The notes beneath the pieces are model-generated. The model worked only from the letters and a program-made list of their open reading frames with translations, was not told where the DNA came from and did not search any database. Below are positions 28,263 to 37,777 of a stretch of DNA of 64,000 nt, piece after piece. Origin of the DNA: Elizabethkingia occulta. GTDB lineage: Bacteria; Bacteroidota; Bacteroidia; Flavobacteriales; Weeksellaceae. A program made the translations under genes and the position numbers. The stretch lies in contig NZ_MAHX01000013.1 in the NCBI RefSeq assembly GCF_002023715.1, positions 496,001 through 560,000 on the forward strand, in the 5' to 3' direction. Within the stretch, counting starts at the first letter, position 1. Each line of letters begins with the position of its first letter.

Positions 28263-29198
28263 TTATTTTATTCGCAGATCATAAGCGCCCGTAACCTCAG
28301 TACTTACTTCTCCCAACATTCCGTTTTCCTGACGGATAGCACTGTACACTTTTACAAAGTCAATTCCGGGTAATTTTACATATTTTCCACTTTTATCTAC
28401 TGCCCAGGAGATATCGATGTTAGATGCATCATTGTCATTAGTAGCATTGTCAGCATATCCAAATTCGAACGCAGCGGAACTCCATATACCATTGTTCTGT
28501 TTAAAATTATCGGCAATTTTGGTTCCTTTAAAAGTGATAGAAGATTCACCAAGCCACGTCGGATAATAGCTTTGTTTATGGAACGAGTTTTTGGTCAGAT
28601 AGCCTTTGCTCCCCTGATTGTCTTCCCAACGGATATATTCCGTATCTGTCTGCCAATTTGCAGAACCTTTTACCGGAGTTTTAGATTCATCTGGTTTATA
28701 GTAGGTGATACTATAGTTTTTAATAGTAGTATCTTTAAAATACTCACTGCCCGCAATTTCATACCACTCATCTTCATCAGGCTTGCCATTTTTATTTTTG
28801 TCCCACGCAACCATTATAATTCCGGGTTCGGAGCTTCCGGCAAAAGTATTACCCAAAATTTTAAAATCAGCACCTTCACCATTTGCAACAGTATGGTCAA
28901 ATCTGAAGGTGACATAGCCCCCAAAGCCTCCTAAGTGTATCATACCATTGGCCCCTTTTGCTATAGCATCGTTGGCTTTTTGTATCATATCTTTTTTAGT
29001 GTCCCCGGTATTATATTTTGGCAAATCGTTGGTGAATTGTCCCGGAGCAGGCATATAATCCAGCACTTCGCTAATGTATTTACTATAGACTACGGGCTCG
29101 GTGGTGTCATTGTCCGAAGAACAACTGTAGAGGCTTGTAAGGATAATACCTCCCAATAAAAATGTTTTAGCAATGTTTGCTTTGTCTGAAAATTTCAT
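28263..29198 (-). CDS. B12-locus surface lipoprotein
   Basis: The 311-residue protein has a lipobox (LYSCSS) and the sequence features of the cell-surface protein found beside btuB/btuG in Bacteroidota: DYMPAPGQFTNDLP, MIHLGGFGGYVTFRFDH, DEDEWYEIAGSEY, KNSFHKQSYYPTW and WAVDKSGKYVKLPGIDFVKVY. It lies 30 bases after the BtuG-like gene in the same operon. I cannot say whether it equals the named BtuH family; a surface B12-binding or corrinoid-handling role is inferred. Confidence 0.75.
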   Translation of the reverse strand: MKFSDKANIAKTFLLGGIILTSLYSCSSDNDTTEPVVYSKYISEVLDYMPAPGQFTNDLPKYNTGDTKKDMIQKANDAIAKGANGMIHLGGFGGYVTFRFDHTVANGEGADFKILGNTFAGSSEPGIIMVAWDKNKNGKPDEDEWYEIAGSEYFKDTTIKNYSITYYKPDESKTPVKGSANWQTDTEYIRWEDNQGSKGYLTKNSFHKQSYYPTWLGESSITFKGTKIADNFKQNNGIWSSAAFEFGYADNATNDNDASNIDISWAVDKSGKYVKLPGIDFVKVYSAIRQENGMLGEVSTEVTGAYDLRIK

Positions 29199-29228
29199 GG
29201 GTAATTTTTTTTATTATAGCGTCAATGT

Positions 29229-30359
29229 TTATTTATATAAAAATGCGAAGTGAGCCGGGATATTTCCGCCATCAGTCTTCCATTTGAAGTTTCCGTTTTT
29301 ATCAAAACAATACAGACTTCCTGTGGAAACATAATTACCGGCATCGGTTATATACAAATCTTCTGTAATTGGATTTACAGCAATACCATAAGGGGTTTCT
29401 ATCATTGTTTCGTATTCGGAACTGAATAGTTTTTTGGAAATAATTTCTTTGGTTTTGAGATCGATAATTCCGTAAGACTTTACTGTAGTTTTTGTATTAT
29501 AGTTGAATGCATTACTTAGATAATAAAGCTTGTCATTGACAATAGTGAAATTACCGACTGGAATATTGAAGGTCTTTTTAATGGCTCCAGTTTGACTGTC
29601 TACAATAAATAAATTAGAAGATACCGTTTGATAGTCACCTCTGGAGGTTACATACAGATCGCCATTAGCATCTACTTTTAGTTTATTCAGGTTAATGGCA
29701 ACGTCGTATTTAGTAGTTTCTTTAAAATTAGCTAAATCGATAACAGAAACTGTTCTGTCATAATTAGGTACACGATAGCCTCCGGAGTTAGCAACATAAA
29801 GTTTGTTTTTTACTACAGCCATTTCCTCTGGTTGATATCCAACTATTGCTTCACGGGTAACCGATAATGAGATAGTATCTATTTCCATTACTTTTCCCAA
29901 TGGTGCTTTCGGATCCACAGATATAGGTCCTGCATAAGAGGAAACATAAGCTTTGCCATTAGCGAAAGCTAAAGACCTACCATTTTCCACTGTAATGCTT
30001 TTTATTTTTTTTACGGTTCTGGCATCCAAAACTTCAACTTTATTGGATGCATTTACCACAACATACATCTTGTTACCATAGATTTTAATGTCATTACCTA
30101 CGTCACCCATCTCCTTTACTACATTTGGATTGGCTTCCGCATAGATATTGCGTGAATAAGTACCTTTAGTATAGTCAAAGTAATCCAGAGTAGCTTTATT
30201 ACTGTTCATGTTGCCTTCGTTAAGAAGGTAAAAGCCTCTGGTTGCTATATCTTGTGGTGGAGTTATCTCTTCAGTTTCTTTCTGTATGATATACTGATCT
30301 CCACGGCAGGAAGCGAGGAAAACAATAAATAACAGATAAGCTAAATTTTTTATTTTCAT
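29229..30359 (-). CDS. btuG: BtuG-like B12-binding beta-propeller lipoprotein
   Basis: The 376-residue protein has a short signal with lipobox FLASC and a seven-blade-type YncE propeller: RGFYLLNEGNMNSNKATLDY, GDVGNDIKIYGNKMYVVVN, VGYQPEEMAVVKNKLYVANSGG and LYVTSRGDYQT. These match Bacteroides BtuG, which caps BtuB and binds cobalamin with very high affinity. It overlaps the BtuB-like gene by four bases (ATGA), and the operon is led by a cobalamin riboswitch. The name is by resemblance and context. Confidence 0.8.
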   Translation of the reverse strand: MKIKNLAYLLFIVFLASCRGDQYIIQKETEEITPPQDIATRGFYLLNEGNMNSNKATLDYFDYTKGTYSRNIYAEANPNVVKEMGDVGNDIKIYGNKMYVVVNASNKVEVLDARTVKKIKSITVENGRSLAFANGKAYVSSYAGPISVDPKAPLGKVMEIDTISLSVTREAIVGYQPEEMAVVKNKLYVANSGGYRVPNYDRTVSVIDLANFKETTKYDVAINLNKLKVDANGDLYVTSRGDYQTVSSNLFIVDSQTGAIKKTFNIPVGNFTIVNDKLYYLSNAFNYNTKTTVKSYGIIDLKTKEIISKKLFSSEYETMIETPYGIAVNPITEDLYITDAGNYVSTGSLYCFDKNGNFKWKTDGGNIPAHFAFLYK

Positions 30360-32371
30360 AATGTGAAATTTAAAATAAACCTGAAGTTGCGTCCAGGCAT
30401 AGGATAGTTAAGCACAACATCATAGTATTGATTGAAAAGATTATTGACTTCGAAAGATGCTTTCAACTGATGTTTATTCAGCTTAAAAGTTTTTTGTACA
30501 GACAGATCGTGGGTGTACCATGGGAGCAAATGGTTGTACTGAATATTATTCTGACTGGAATCATAACGCTCACCTACATATACAAAACTATAGTTCAGAC
30601 CCCAGGATTTATAATCCGTCATCAGAGCAAAGCTGCCACTATTCCATGGTGTATAAGGAATCTGGTGGCCATAATAACTTTTTTTAGGATCTGTAAAATC
30701 TCTTGCTCTCTGGTAAGTATAAGTAAGGAGTGGACGTATGTGCCACAGACCCAGCTCCAGTTCACTTTGTAGATTAACATCTGTTCCTATAATTTCTACT
30801 TTACCAAGACTAAGGTTCATCCAGATAAACATATTACCATTGAAGGTTGATGTAATTTTATTAGTTACATTGTTGTAATAACCATCTACATTCAGGCTTA
30901 TATTTTTTACGATTCCGGTGGAAAAGTTTTTGCGGTAACTAAAACCAACATCGTACTGATGTGTGAATTCTGGCTTTAGAAGCGACACCCCGAGTGTTTT
31001 ATAATACATTTCGTTAAATGTAGGCAGTCTGAAAACCTGTTTGTAGAATGCTTTTAAATGAAAATCATGTTGGCTGAAAGGCTGATAGCTTAGGAAAAGA
31101 GCTGGTGTCCATTTGTTTTCATCTCCAGGTGCAGCATTTTGTAATACCTTATTTTGTACAAAGGTACCGAGTAAGCTTCCCTGAGCTTTTAGTCTTCCCC
31201 AACGGTAGTTGGTTGCTAAGGCTAGCAAAGTGGTATATCGCTTAGGATAACTAAAATTATAAAGGTTGGCAGCCATATTATTGTACTGAAAATCTGCCGA
31301 TATACTTGCGTCCCAGTTGTTGTTGATCTGGTAAAGGGTAGAGGAGGATATGTAAAATTCCCGTTGTATATACTGATTGTCGATTTTTGGACGCTGAGGT
31401 GCAAGGGTGTCGATATAGCGATTATAGTCGTATGCAAATTTTGCTTTCAGCTGTGTTTGTACTTTTGGGAAGATCCTTTGCATCCAGCTTCCCTGAACAA
31501 AATAATTAGCATCTTTCAATCTCTGACCTTCATCGCCGAATCGCCCGTTTACAATAGCTCCAGGTAATCCGCGGTTAGATAAATATGCATAAGCTCTCAC
31601 ATCCCATTTTCCATTTTTTAGATCCCCATTAATGCTGGTTTCAAACCTTTTAGCTTTTACATCCGCATCATGTCGCTTTGCTATGGTGTCATAGGCTATC
31701 TGACCATTAGGATATTTCCGGTAATATCTGAACTTATAAATTCCGTCCGTGTCCATGTATTCTCCGCTAAGAGAAGCGGAAACCGAGTTAGAAATCTTTT
31801 GTTCTAATTTGAAAGAAGGATTGAACGTTTGTATAGAACCGCTTTTAGTTCGGACAGTAAGATTAGTTGTTCTATTATCTTTGAAGATTGTTTTTTTAGG
31901 CTGAAGATAGATTGTACCTGAGCTTCCAAAATCTTTTGCCGATTGGAAGATGTCACTTTTCTGACCATTGTACAATGTTATCTCTTCCAGATCATCCAAA
32001 GAAAACTTGCCAAGATCTACAATTCCATTTTGTGCATTACCAATGGGGATTCCATCATAAAAGACACCTACATGTTGTGCTCCAAGGCTGCGGATATCTA
32101 CTGTTTTTAGTCCACCAACACCACCGTAATCTTTAATCTGAACACCAGAAAAGTAACGAAGAGCATCGGCAACCGAATTGTTATTCAGCTTTTCAATAAT
32201 ATCCGATGTCAGTTTCTGAGGAGGAATTACAGCACGTGAGTTTTTCTTGAAGATATCAACAGTTTCGACTTCTTTTATTCGTGTTGTATCTTTTTTCTGG
32301 GCAAAAGTAAATCCGGCTGCAAAAAGCAGAAATAAGGAGTATAAACAGGAATAGAGTAGTCTTTTTAGCAT
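30356..32371 (-). CDS. btuB: BtuB-like TonB-dependent receptor for cobalamin
   Basis: The 671-residue outer membrane protein has a signal peptide ending at AGFTFAQ, a plug domain (VADALRYFSGVQIKDYGGVGGLKTVDIRSLG, then GIPIGNAQNGIVDLGKFSLDDLEEITLYNG) and a 22-strand barrel with the C-terminal aromatic LNFTL. There is no CarboxypepD_reg domain, in contrast to the SusC-type protein at 58935. The cobalamin riboswitch at 32660-32505 and the BtuG-like partner identify the substrate as B12 or a relative. Confidence 0.88.
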   Translation of the reverse strand: MLKRLLYSCLYSLFLLFAAGFTFAQKKDTTRIKEVETVDIFKKNSRAVIPPQKLTSDIIEKLNNNSVADALRYFSGVQIKDYGGVGGLKTVDIRSLGAQHVGVFYDGIPIGNAQNGIVDLGKFSLDDLEEITLYNGQKSDIFQSAKDFGSSGTIYLQPKKTIFKDNRTTNLTVRTKSGSIQTFNPSFKLEQKISNSVSASLSGEYMDTDGIYKFRYYRKYPNGQIAYDTIAKRHDADVKAKRFETSINGDLKNGKWDVRAYAYLSNRGLPGAIVNGRFGDEGQRLKDANYFVQGSWMQRIFPKVQTQLKAKFAYDYNRYIDTLAPQRPKIDNQYIQREFYISSSTLYQINNNWDASISADFQYNNMAANLYNFSYPKRYTTLLALATNYRWGRLKAQGSLLGTFVQNKVLQNAAPGDENKWTPALFLSYQPFSQHDFHLKAFYKQVFRLPTFNEMYYKTLGVSLLKPEFTHQYDVGFSYRKNFSTGIVKNISLNVDGYYNNVTNKITSTFNGNMFIWMNLSLGKVEIIGTDVNLQSELELGLWHIRPLLTYTYQRARDFTDPKKSYYGHQIPYTPWNSGSFALMTDYKSWGLNYSFVYVGERYDSSQNNIQYNHLLPWYTHDLSVQKTFKLNKHQLKASFEVNNLFNQYYDVVLNYPMPGRNFRFILNFTL

Positions 32372-32504
32372 TGGCCTTACATTATATCAAAAATGTTTAA
32401 GCCTATGCAGAGAATATCAGTACGTGACTATCCCGGAGGGAAATCAGGGAGAGTTTATTCAGGTCGATATAGCTTTATTCCACGAAAGCATCAAACATAT
32501 ACTT

Positions 32505-32660
32505 CTGGCAGGTCTTCTGACTTACTTCTCCTTAGCGCCTTCCCATTACCATGGTAACAGTGACATATTGCTAATTTGTTTTGCGAAGTTTACAGCAGCG
32601 GGTCTGTTCAGGATTTACACCTGATTCCCTTTTAAGCACTTTTTAAGGCGCACCAAAAAC
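32505..32660 (-). ncRNA. Cobalamin (B12) riboswitch
   Basis: The minus strand has the class-I AdoCbl riboswitch landmarks in order: GGTGCG..., AAAAGGGAATCAGGTGTAAA (loop region), CCTGAACAGACCCGCTGCTGTAA, GTCACTG, GGGAAGGCGCTAAGGAG and AAGTCAGAAGACCTGCC at the 3' end near 32505. It stands just after a promoter and 134 bases before btuB, so it controls the B12 operon by cobalamin feedback. The downstream stretch 32504-32372 contains a pairable ccctgatttccctccggg / cccggagggaaatcaggg self-complementary block that could be the switching hairpin. Confidence 0.93.
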
Positions 32661-32666
32661 TGGTGG

Positions 32667-32674
32667 CAAATATA
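32667..32674 (-). promoter_or_regulatory. Promoter -7 box of the B12 operon
   Basis: TATATTTG on the minus strand is an exact TAnnTTTG match; transcription would start near 32661, right at the riboswitch 5' end. A TTTG -33 box is not clear. Confidence 0.6.
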
Positions 32675-32721
32675 GGTATTTATAACGTAATGTAAGTAAT
32701 TGAAATATAAAGGAGTAAAAA

Positions 32722-32769
32722 GAGAATGCCGGCCACATATTAATCATACAGAAAGCGGCCGGCTTTCTC
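32722..32769 (-). terminator. Terminator of the AraC-type regulator gene
   Basis: A 13-pair stem with one mismatch (gagaatgccggcc / ggccggctttctc), 22-base loop, followed on the minus strand by TTTTT. It lies about 260 bases after the AraC-type gene; the stretch between is AT-rich with nothing else seen. Confidence 0.6.
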
Positions 32770-33027
32770 ACCTATATAACTTATTAGTCCATTTCTAAAA
32801 ATAGTCGAAGTGATTAATAATGAATATTACACAAATATAATATTTTATCACTATAAAGTGAATAATATAATGTATGAATTTATAAAAACAATTAGCAGTT
32901 ACTGAATAATTTATCGTGAAATATACATTTTGAAATGACCAATATTATATGCCTTATAGATGATCAGGTTTATAACAGGACAGACAAAATGAAAGTAATG
33001 TTATATATTTAAAAAGCATTATAAAAT

Positions 33028-33813
33028 CTAAATCAATTTTTTCAGAAACTCACTGGGGCGGTATTGCATAACAGAAAAGAAGCTATTGGTATATGCCTGC
33101 AGACTTTTATAACCCGTTTTAAAAGCTATTTCGGAAATCGTCCATTCCTGGTCGCTTAATAATTCCAGACTTTTAATAATACGAAGCATTTGCTGGTATT
33201 TACTTAGCGTCAATCCGGTTTCTTTTTTAAATACTCTTTCCAGTGTACGCAGGGATAATGCTGCAATTTCACTTAGATCTTCCATGCTCAGATCTTCGGT
33301 GTAATGTTCATGGAGATAATCGATAGCTTTGCACAGTCTTTTGTCTTCCGGTGGGCTGATATGCAGTTGCAGAGAGCGTGCAACAAACTGAGGAAGTTCA
33401 TTGCTTAGGGCTTTTAAGAATATAGTTTCATTAGGATCTTCTTGTATTTTTTTAGACCACTTTTCAGAATATTTAATCATTTCTTTTAGCACCGGCGGAA
33501 CTAGGAACACACTGACTTTTTTATAAAACGAATCATCTTTATCGATTTCGAAAAACATAATCATCAGTCTGATCTTTTCGGAGTGCGAATTGGTTTTATG
33601 GATATGCCCTGATGGTATCCAGGCAGCATGATTTTGAGGTAAAAGATAAATTTTTCCTTCAACAGTCAGATACTGGAAGCCGCTTTCCACATATACCAAC
33701 TGGCCTTTGCGATGCGAGTGCAATTCGTCATCATGTATCCAATTGTCTTCAAACCAAACAAAATAGGGCTTTTCTATATCATCTATATTGATAGGATCTT
33801 GACTGCAGCTCAT
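33028..33813 (-). CDS. AraC-family transcriptional regulator with cupin
   Basis: The 261-residue protein has an N-terminal cupin (VYVESGFQYLTVEGKIYLLPQNHAAWIPSGHIHKTNS) and a C-terminal AraC HTH (about 165-261, ALSLRTLERVFKKETGLTLSKY and SEIAFKTGYKSLQAYTNSFF). It is divergent from the MFS transporter gene at 33882 with 68 bases between, so that gene is its likely target. Confidence 0.85.
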   Translation of the reverse strand: MSCSQDPINIDDIEKPYFVWFEDNWIHDDELHSHRKGQLVYVESGFQYLTVEGKIYLLPQNHAAWIPSGHIHKTNSHSEKIRLMIMFFEIDKDDSFYKKVSVFLVPPVLKEMIKYSEKWSKKIQEDPNETIFLKALSNELPQFVARSLQLHISPPEDKRLCKAIDYLHEHYTEDLSMEDLSEIAALSLRTLERVFKKETGLTLSKYQQMLRIIKSLELLSDQEWTISEIAFKTGYKSLQAYTNSFFSVMQYRPSEFLKKLI

Positions 33814-33860
33814 GTCGTTTTATATTAATATTATGGCAAATTTAAATAAAATTACGTAAT

Positions 33861-33868
33861 TACTTTTG
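33861..33868 (+). promoter_or_regulatory. Promoter -7 box of the MFS transporter gene
   Basis: TACTTTTG matches TAnnTTTG; a start near 33873 leaves a leader of about 10 bases before ATG 33882. The palindrome TTACGTAA lies just upstream (33852-33859) and may be an AraC-type site. Confidence 0.5.
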
Positions 33869-33881
33869 TACTCTAATCTTT

Positions 33882-35090
33882 ATGACGATGAAGTACGAAA
33901 CAAGAAAAGAAGCTTCAGTTTTTTTATTGCTGATTAATATTTTAGTTGTAATACTGGTATCCAGTAATCTCAGATCTCCCATAACAGCTGTTGGTCCAGT
34001 TTTGGATCAGATAGGCAGTACATTACATCTGGATCATTTTCAGAGTAGTCTACTGACTTCCATACCGCTGTTTATGTTTGCCAGCTGTTCGGTTCTGGTT
34101 AGCCGTTTCTCTCACCGGTTCAGCATCAACAGATTTTTACTATATGCACTTATAATCCTTAGTTTTGGTTTATTTCTGCGTGTGTTTGGATCAGTATGGA
34201 CATTATTTGCAGGATCAGTTTTTATAGGTCTTGGTATTGCCATTGGTAATGTAATTACTCCGGGATATATCAAAAACAATTTTCCGAAGCAGATTGGTCT
34301 TATGACAGGGATTTTTGCTGTGGCCATGAATCTTACAGCAGCTTTGGCATCTGGTTATAGTATCAGTATCGGACAATGGACAGGCTACGGCTGGCAGGGA
34401 TCTTTAGGAATATGGTTAATAATAGCATTGCTTGCTTTGCTGGTTGTAATATTGGAACTTCTCTTTAATAAAAATACGGCAAAGCAGCAGAAAACAGATG
34501 TTGCCAAGTCAGATTTCAATATGTTTAAATCTGCACAGGCTTGGAATATCAGTATATTTATGGGCTTACAGTCATTGGTATATTATTGCCTGGTTTCCTG
34601 GCTTCCGGCTGTCTTAGGAGATTATGGTATGACGGGGAATGCACCGGGATGGGTACTTTTCACTATTCAGATTGCCATGCTTCCTATTACCTTTATCGGA
34701 CCTATTATTGCGAACAAAATGAAAGATCAGAAAATAATGATTGCTTTCGTTTGTATTCCTATGATGGCGGGTGTTCTGATGTTTGCATGGCTAAAATCGG
34801 ACTGGGTATATTTCACAGCAATATTGTTAGGATTATCAAACGGATTATCGTTTAGCTTATCCATATTGTTCTTTTCCCTGCGTACAAAATCCAGTGCTAA
34901 TGCTATTAAAATATCTGGAATGGCGCAATCCGTTGGTTATCTTATTGCAGCTTTCGGGCCTCCGATTTTTGGAAAATTGCATGACTGGAATTCAGGCTGG
35001 CAGAGTTCTTTTTATTTTCTGGCTGTAGCAGTTATTCTGATGTTCTTCTTTGGATTCAGAGCGGCAGGCAGAAGATATGTAGAGGATTAA
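33882..35090 (+). CDS. CynX/NimT-type MFS transporter
   Basis: The 402-residue membrane protein has 12 helices and MFS features typical of the CynX/NimT group: NLRSPITAVGPVL in the first helix, LGIAIGNVITPGYIKNNFP near helix 5, and a late IFFSLRT loop. Substrates in the family include cyanate and nitroimidazoles, but none can be assigned here. Divergent from its likely AraC regulator. A second ATG six bases later is possible. Confidence 0.82.
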   Translation: MTMKYETRKEASVFLLLINILVVILVSSNLRSPITAVGPVLDQIGSTLHLDHFQSSLLTSIPLFMFASCSVLVSRFSHRFSINRFLLYALIILSFGLFLRVFGSVWTLFAGSVFIGLGIAIGNVITPGYIKNNFPKQIGLMTGIFAVAMNLTAALASGYSISIGQWTGYGWQGSLGIWLIIALLALLVVILELLFNKNTAKQQKTDVAKSDFNMFKSAQAWNISIFMGLQSLVYYCLVSWLPAVLGDYGMTGNAPGWVLFTIQIAMLPITFIGPIIANKMKDQKIMIAFVCIPMMAGVLMFAWLKSDWVYFTAILLGLSNGLSFSLSILFFSLRTKSSANAIKISGMAQSVGYLIAAFGPPIFGKLHDWNSGWQSSFYFLAVAVILMFFFGFRAAGRRYVED

Positions 35091-35115
35091 AACGTTGAAT
35101 ATATAATAATCGTAT

Positions 35116-36225
35116 TTACCTGTCGAATTTTTCTATTTCTAATCTTGGAGATAAGCCCTTTATATACCACGATGCAATAGCCCGTGAGAATTGAGGATAT
35201 AACTCTCCATCATTAGATAAGGTGATTATGGTTATTTTTTCCTTTGGGAATCTCAAAACATCTCCTAAACCAGGACCACCACTGTGTCCACCGTAAAATA
35301 TATTTCCGTTATTTTCCAAAGCCCAGCCTACTTTGGAAAATTCGGCGGTTTTATCTCCTATTTTATCGCTGTTGTAGATTAGCTTATTTGCAGCTGTAAT
35401 AGAAAATATTGTGCTTTTGTCCAGGCCAATTGCCCAGTTACTCATATCATTGATGGATGCATAATAACCACCGCCCGGATAAGTATATTGTGGATAAAGG
35501 AATTTGTAGTTAACAAGTTTTCCTTTATCGTTGTAATAGGTTGTAGCTCTTTCCTTGATGATGTCGGTGCGCATGTATCGACCATCCACCTTGAATTCCA
35601 TGTCAAAAGCTCCATCCGTCATGCCCAGAGGTAAGATAACTTCATCACGCAAAGCTACAGTAAAAGGTTTGCCATATATTTTTTCCAAAATATAGGATAG
35701 TACCATGAAATCGGACTGTCCGTACTGCTCTTTTGTTCCGGGTTCAAATGTCAGAGGCTTATTTTTAAGCTGCTTTACAATCTCTTCTGTGGGAAGATAG
35801 CTATTGCTGTCATAGAATTCAGGAATGCCGCTGGAATGACTGATGAGGTTTTTAATCTTTATTTTTTTCCAATCTTCCGGAACTGAATCCAGATAGTTAT
35901 CTAAAGATTGTTCCAAATCTATCTTCTTGTTATAGATAGTTTTAAGGAGAAGGGTAGAAGTGAGTAGTTTTGTGCAGGACGCAATCTGAAAGTTAGTATG
36001 GGGCGTAACTTTATTATTCCATTCTATATTTGCTGTCCCATATACAGCTTTCTTTACTATTTTTCCGTCCTTTATTATGGCTACAGCCATTCCCGGAATA
36101 CTTAAATCTTTCATTTTTTTCTGAACGAAAGAATCTGTCTTGTTATTTGCCTTGTCAAAATTTTCCTGTGCAGGTATTTGTTGATACAAGGCCAGTGCTA
36201 AAAAGAAAATTAGAATTGATTTCAT
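35116..36225 (-). CDS. Serine hydrolase, beta-lactamase/penicillin-binding family
   Basis: The 369-residue exported protein (signal MKSILIFFLALALYQQIPAQ) has the SxxK motif in IASCTKLLTS, a YGQS element in the position of Y-x-N, and a late HSGGPG resembling the KTG/HxG box. Family members cleave D-Ala-type or ester bonds; class C beta-lactamase activity is not shown. A similar protein lies at 37778-38860. Confidence 0.78.
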   Translation of the reverse strand: MKSILIFFLALALYQQIPAQENFDKANNKTDSFVQKKMKDLSIPGMAVAIIKDGKIVKKAVYGTANIEWNNKVTPHTNFQIASCTKLLTSTLLLKTIYNKKIDLEQSLDNYLDSVPEDWKKIKIKNLISHSSGIPEFYDSNSYLPTEEIVKQLKNKPLTFEPGTKEQYGQSDFMVLSYILEKIYGKPFTVALRDEVILPLGMTDGAFDMEFKVDGRYMRTDIIKERATTYYNDKGKLVNYKFLYPQYTYPGGGYYASINDMSNWAIGLDKSTIFSITAANKLIYNSDKIGDKTAEFSKVGWALENNGNIFYGGHSGGPGLGDVLRFPKEKITIITLSNDGELYPQFSRAIASWYIKGLSPRLEIEKFDR

Positions 36226-36254
36226 TTTGTATTGATTGATGAAAATTTTATGAC

Positions 36255-36313
36255 TAACTATTTAGTTATGTAAAGTTAGCTAAAGATTTTATATATACAA
36301 CTATTTATTTAGT
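36255..36313 (-). promoter_or_regulatory. Paired inverted repeats upstream of serine hydrolase
   Basis: TAACTA-tt-TAGTTA (36255-36268) is a perfect inverted repeat; a second, ACTA-tttatt-TAGT (36300-36313), lies 35 bases away. They sit about 30-90 bases before the ATG at 36225 and look like operators for an unknown repressor. Confidence 0.35.
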
Positions 36314-36348
36314 GATATTGAAATTAATTCCGATAAGCTACCGATAGA

Positions 36349-36378
36349 AAAATAAAAACCTCCCTGAAAAAGGAGGTT
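36349..36378 (-). terminator. Rho-independent terminator
   Basis: Minus strand: stem AACCTCC / GGAGGTT with 8-base loop then TTTTATTTT, after the alpha/beta hydrolase gene that ends at 36404. Confidence 0.7.
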
Positions 36379-36403
36379 CTGGATTATAAATAAATTAAAA
36401 ATT

Positions 36404-37099
36404 TTAATACATAACGCTTACAGCTTCTTTAATAAGATCTGTAACTTCTTTTGGATGTGTTGCCAATGAAGCATGGCTGGCATCCAGGTGCAAGATTCTT
36501 CTCGGATCCATACGTTCTGCCATCTCTTTTTGTGTTGCTGGCGGAATCATATGATCCTGATCGGAAACCTGATACCAGTTGGGTTTGGTTTTCCATGCCG
36601 GCTCACCAGCTTCTGTTCCGAAAATACTTCCATGAATTGGTTTTTGTGATAAAGACATTACCACTGAATCATCAGGATTCAGATCCTGCGCAAAACTCTC
36701 ATGGAATTTGTCATATTTAATCCATAAGAAGCCTTTAGAATCCGGGTAAATATTAGCAGCACCTGAAGGCTGTTCTCTTCTTTCAAAAATTCCTCCCATA
36801 CTTTCTCCTTTATCCGGTGCAAAAGCAGCAATGTATACAAGTCCTACTACCTTGTCGTGATGTCCTGCGCCAGAGATAACGGCACCTCCATAAGAATGTC
36901 CAACCAGAATGACTCTGCCTTCCTGCATGTCGATCAGGTCTTTTGTTTTTTGGATATCGTCTTCTAACGATGTTAATGGAAGCTGAACGCTTCTAACGAT
37001 GTAGTCTTCATTATGAAGATTTTCAATAACATGTCTCCAGTGTGAGCCATCGCCCCACGCCCCGTGAACTAAAATAATTGTCAGATTGTTTGTTTCCAT
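36404..37099 (-). CDS. Alpha/beta hydrolase
   Basis: The 231-residue protein has the alpha/beta hydrolase core: VHGAWGDGSHW (oxyanion loop), the nucleophile elbow VGHSYGG, a late Asp region and the final His in LDASHASLATHP. No signal peptide. It lies 61 bases downstream of the Crp/Fnr-type regulator, which is upstream on the same strand and may control it. Substrate unknown. Confidence 0.8.
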   Translation of the reverse strand: METNNLTIILVHGAWGDGSHWRHVIENLHNEDYIVRSVQLPLTSLEDDIQKTKDLIDMQEGRVILVGHSYGGAVISGAGHHDKVVGLVYIAAFAPDKGESMGGIFERREQPSGAANIYPDSKGFLWIKYDKFHESFAQDLNPDDSVVMSLSQKPIHGSIFGTEAGEPAWKTKPNWYQVSDQDHMIPPATQKEMAERMDPRRILHLDASHASLATHPKEVTDLIKEAVSVMY

Positions 37100-37160
37100 A
37101 CTGTTATGTTTTGGTATAACAAATATACAACCGGAGGTTTCTAAAAATGCTTCACTTAGG

Positions 37161-37745
37161 TTAACGTTTTACAGTCCTGTTTCTTATCCTGCTCAGAGAC
37201 TGAGGTTTTATTCCTAAATAACTTGCAATATGTTTCTGAGGAACTAACTGAAAGATCTGAGGGTTTTCTGACAAAAGGTTATAATACCTTCTTTCGGGAA
37301 CATAATATAAAAGTTCTTCTATCCTCTTCTGGGCACTTAGAAAGATTACTTCTGTCATTTTCCTTCCGAATTCCTGCCAGTAAGCTTCTTTCTGATAGAG
37401 TTTTTGTAAATCGTCTTTATGCAATAACATAATCTCGGAATCCTTAAGTGCTTTAATGTTCATCTTGGATTTTACATTCTGAAGAATACTTTCATAGTCT
37501 GTGAAAAAATGATGATTAAAATGGAAATTAAAATTGATGTCTTCTCCGTTTTCGTTGATATAGAAAGTTCGCATAAGCCCATTTTTCAAAAAACCAAGAT
37601 ATTCACATTGCTCGCCCTCCTTTAGAAAAAACTCCGATTTTTTCAAAGTTATTTTTTTAAGGTAACTGCAAAACTCTTCGTAATGTTCCTGATCTACTAA
37701 AAATAATGGTCCATATGTCTCATAATTATCAAGTATATCCTTCAT
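37161..37745 (-). CDS. Crp/Fnr-family transcriptional regulator
   Basis: The 194-residue protein has a cyclic-nucleotide-type beta-roll (about 25-115, LKEGEQCEYLGFLKNGLMRTFY) and a C-terminal HTH (QLVPQKHIASYLGIKPQSLSRIRN). The Arg and Glu that hold cAMP in Crp are not evident, so the ligand may differ. It is likely cotranscribed with the hydrolase downstream, which is a common arrangement in Bacteroidota. Confidence 0.85.
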   Translation of the reverse strand: MKDILDNYETYGPLFLVDQEHYEEFCSYLKKITLKKSEFFLKEGEQCEYLGFLKNGLMRTFYINENGEDINFNFHFNHHFFTDYESILQNVKSKMNIKALKDSEIMLLHKDDLQKLYQKEAYWQEFGRKMTEVIFLSAQKRIEELLYYVPERRYYNLLSENPQIFQLVPQKHIASYLGIKPQSLSRIRNRTVKR

Positions 37746-37777
37746 GTTTGTGTTTTATGTTATTTGCTTTTGTTTAT

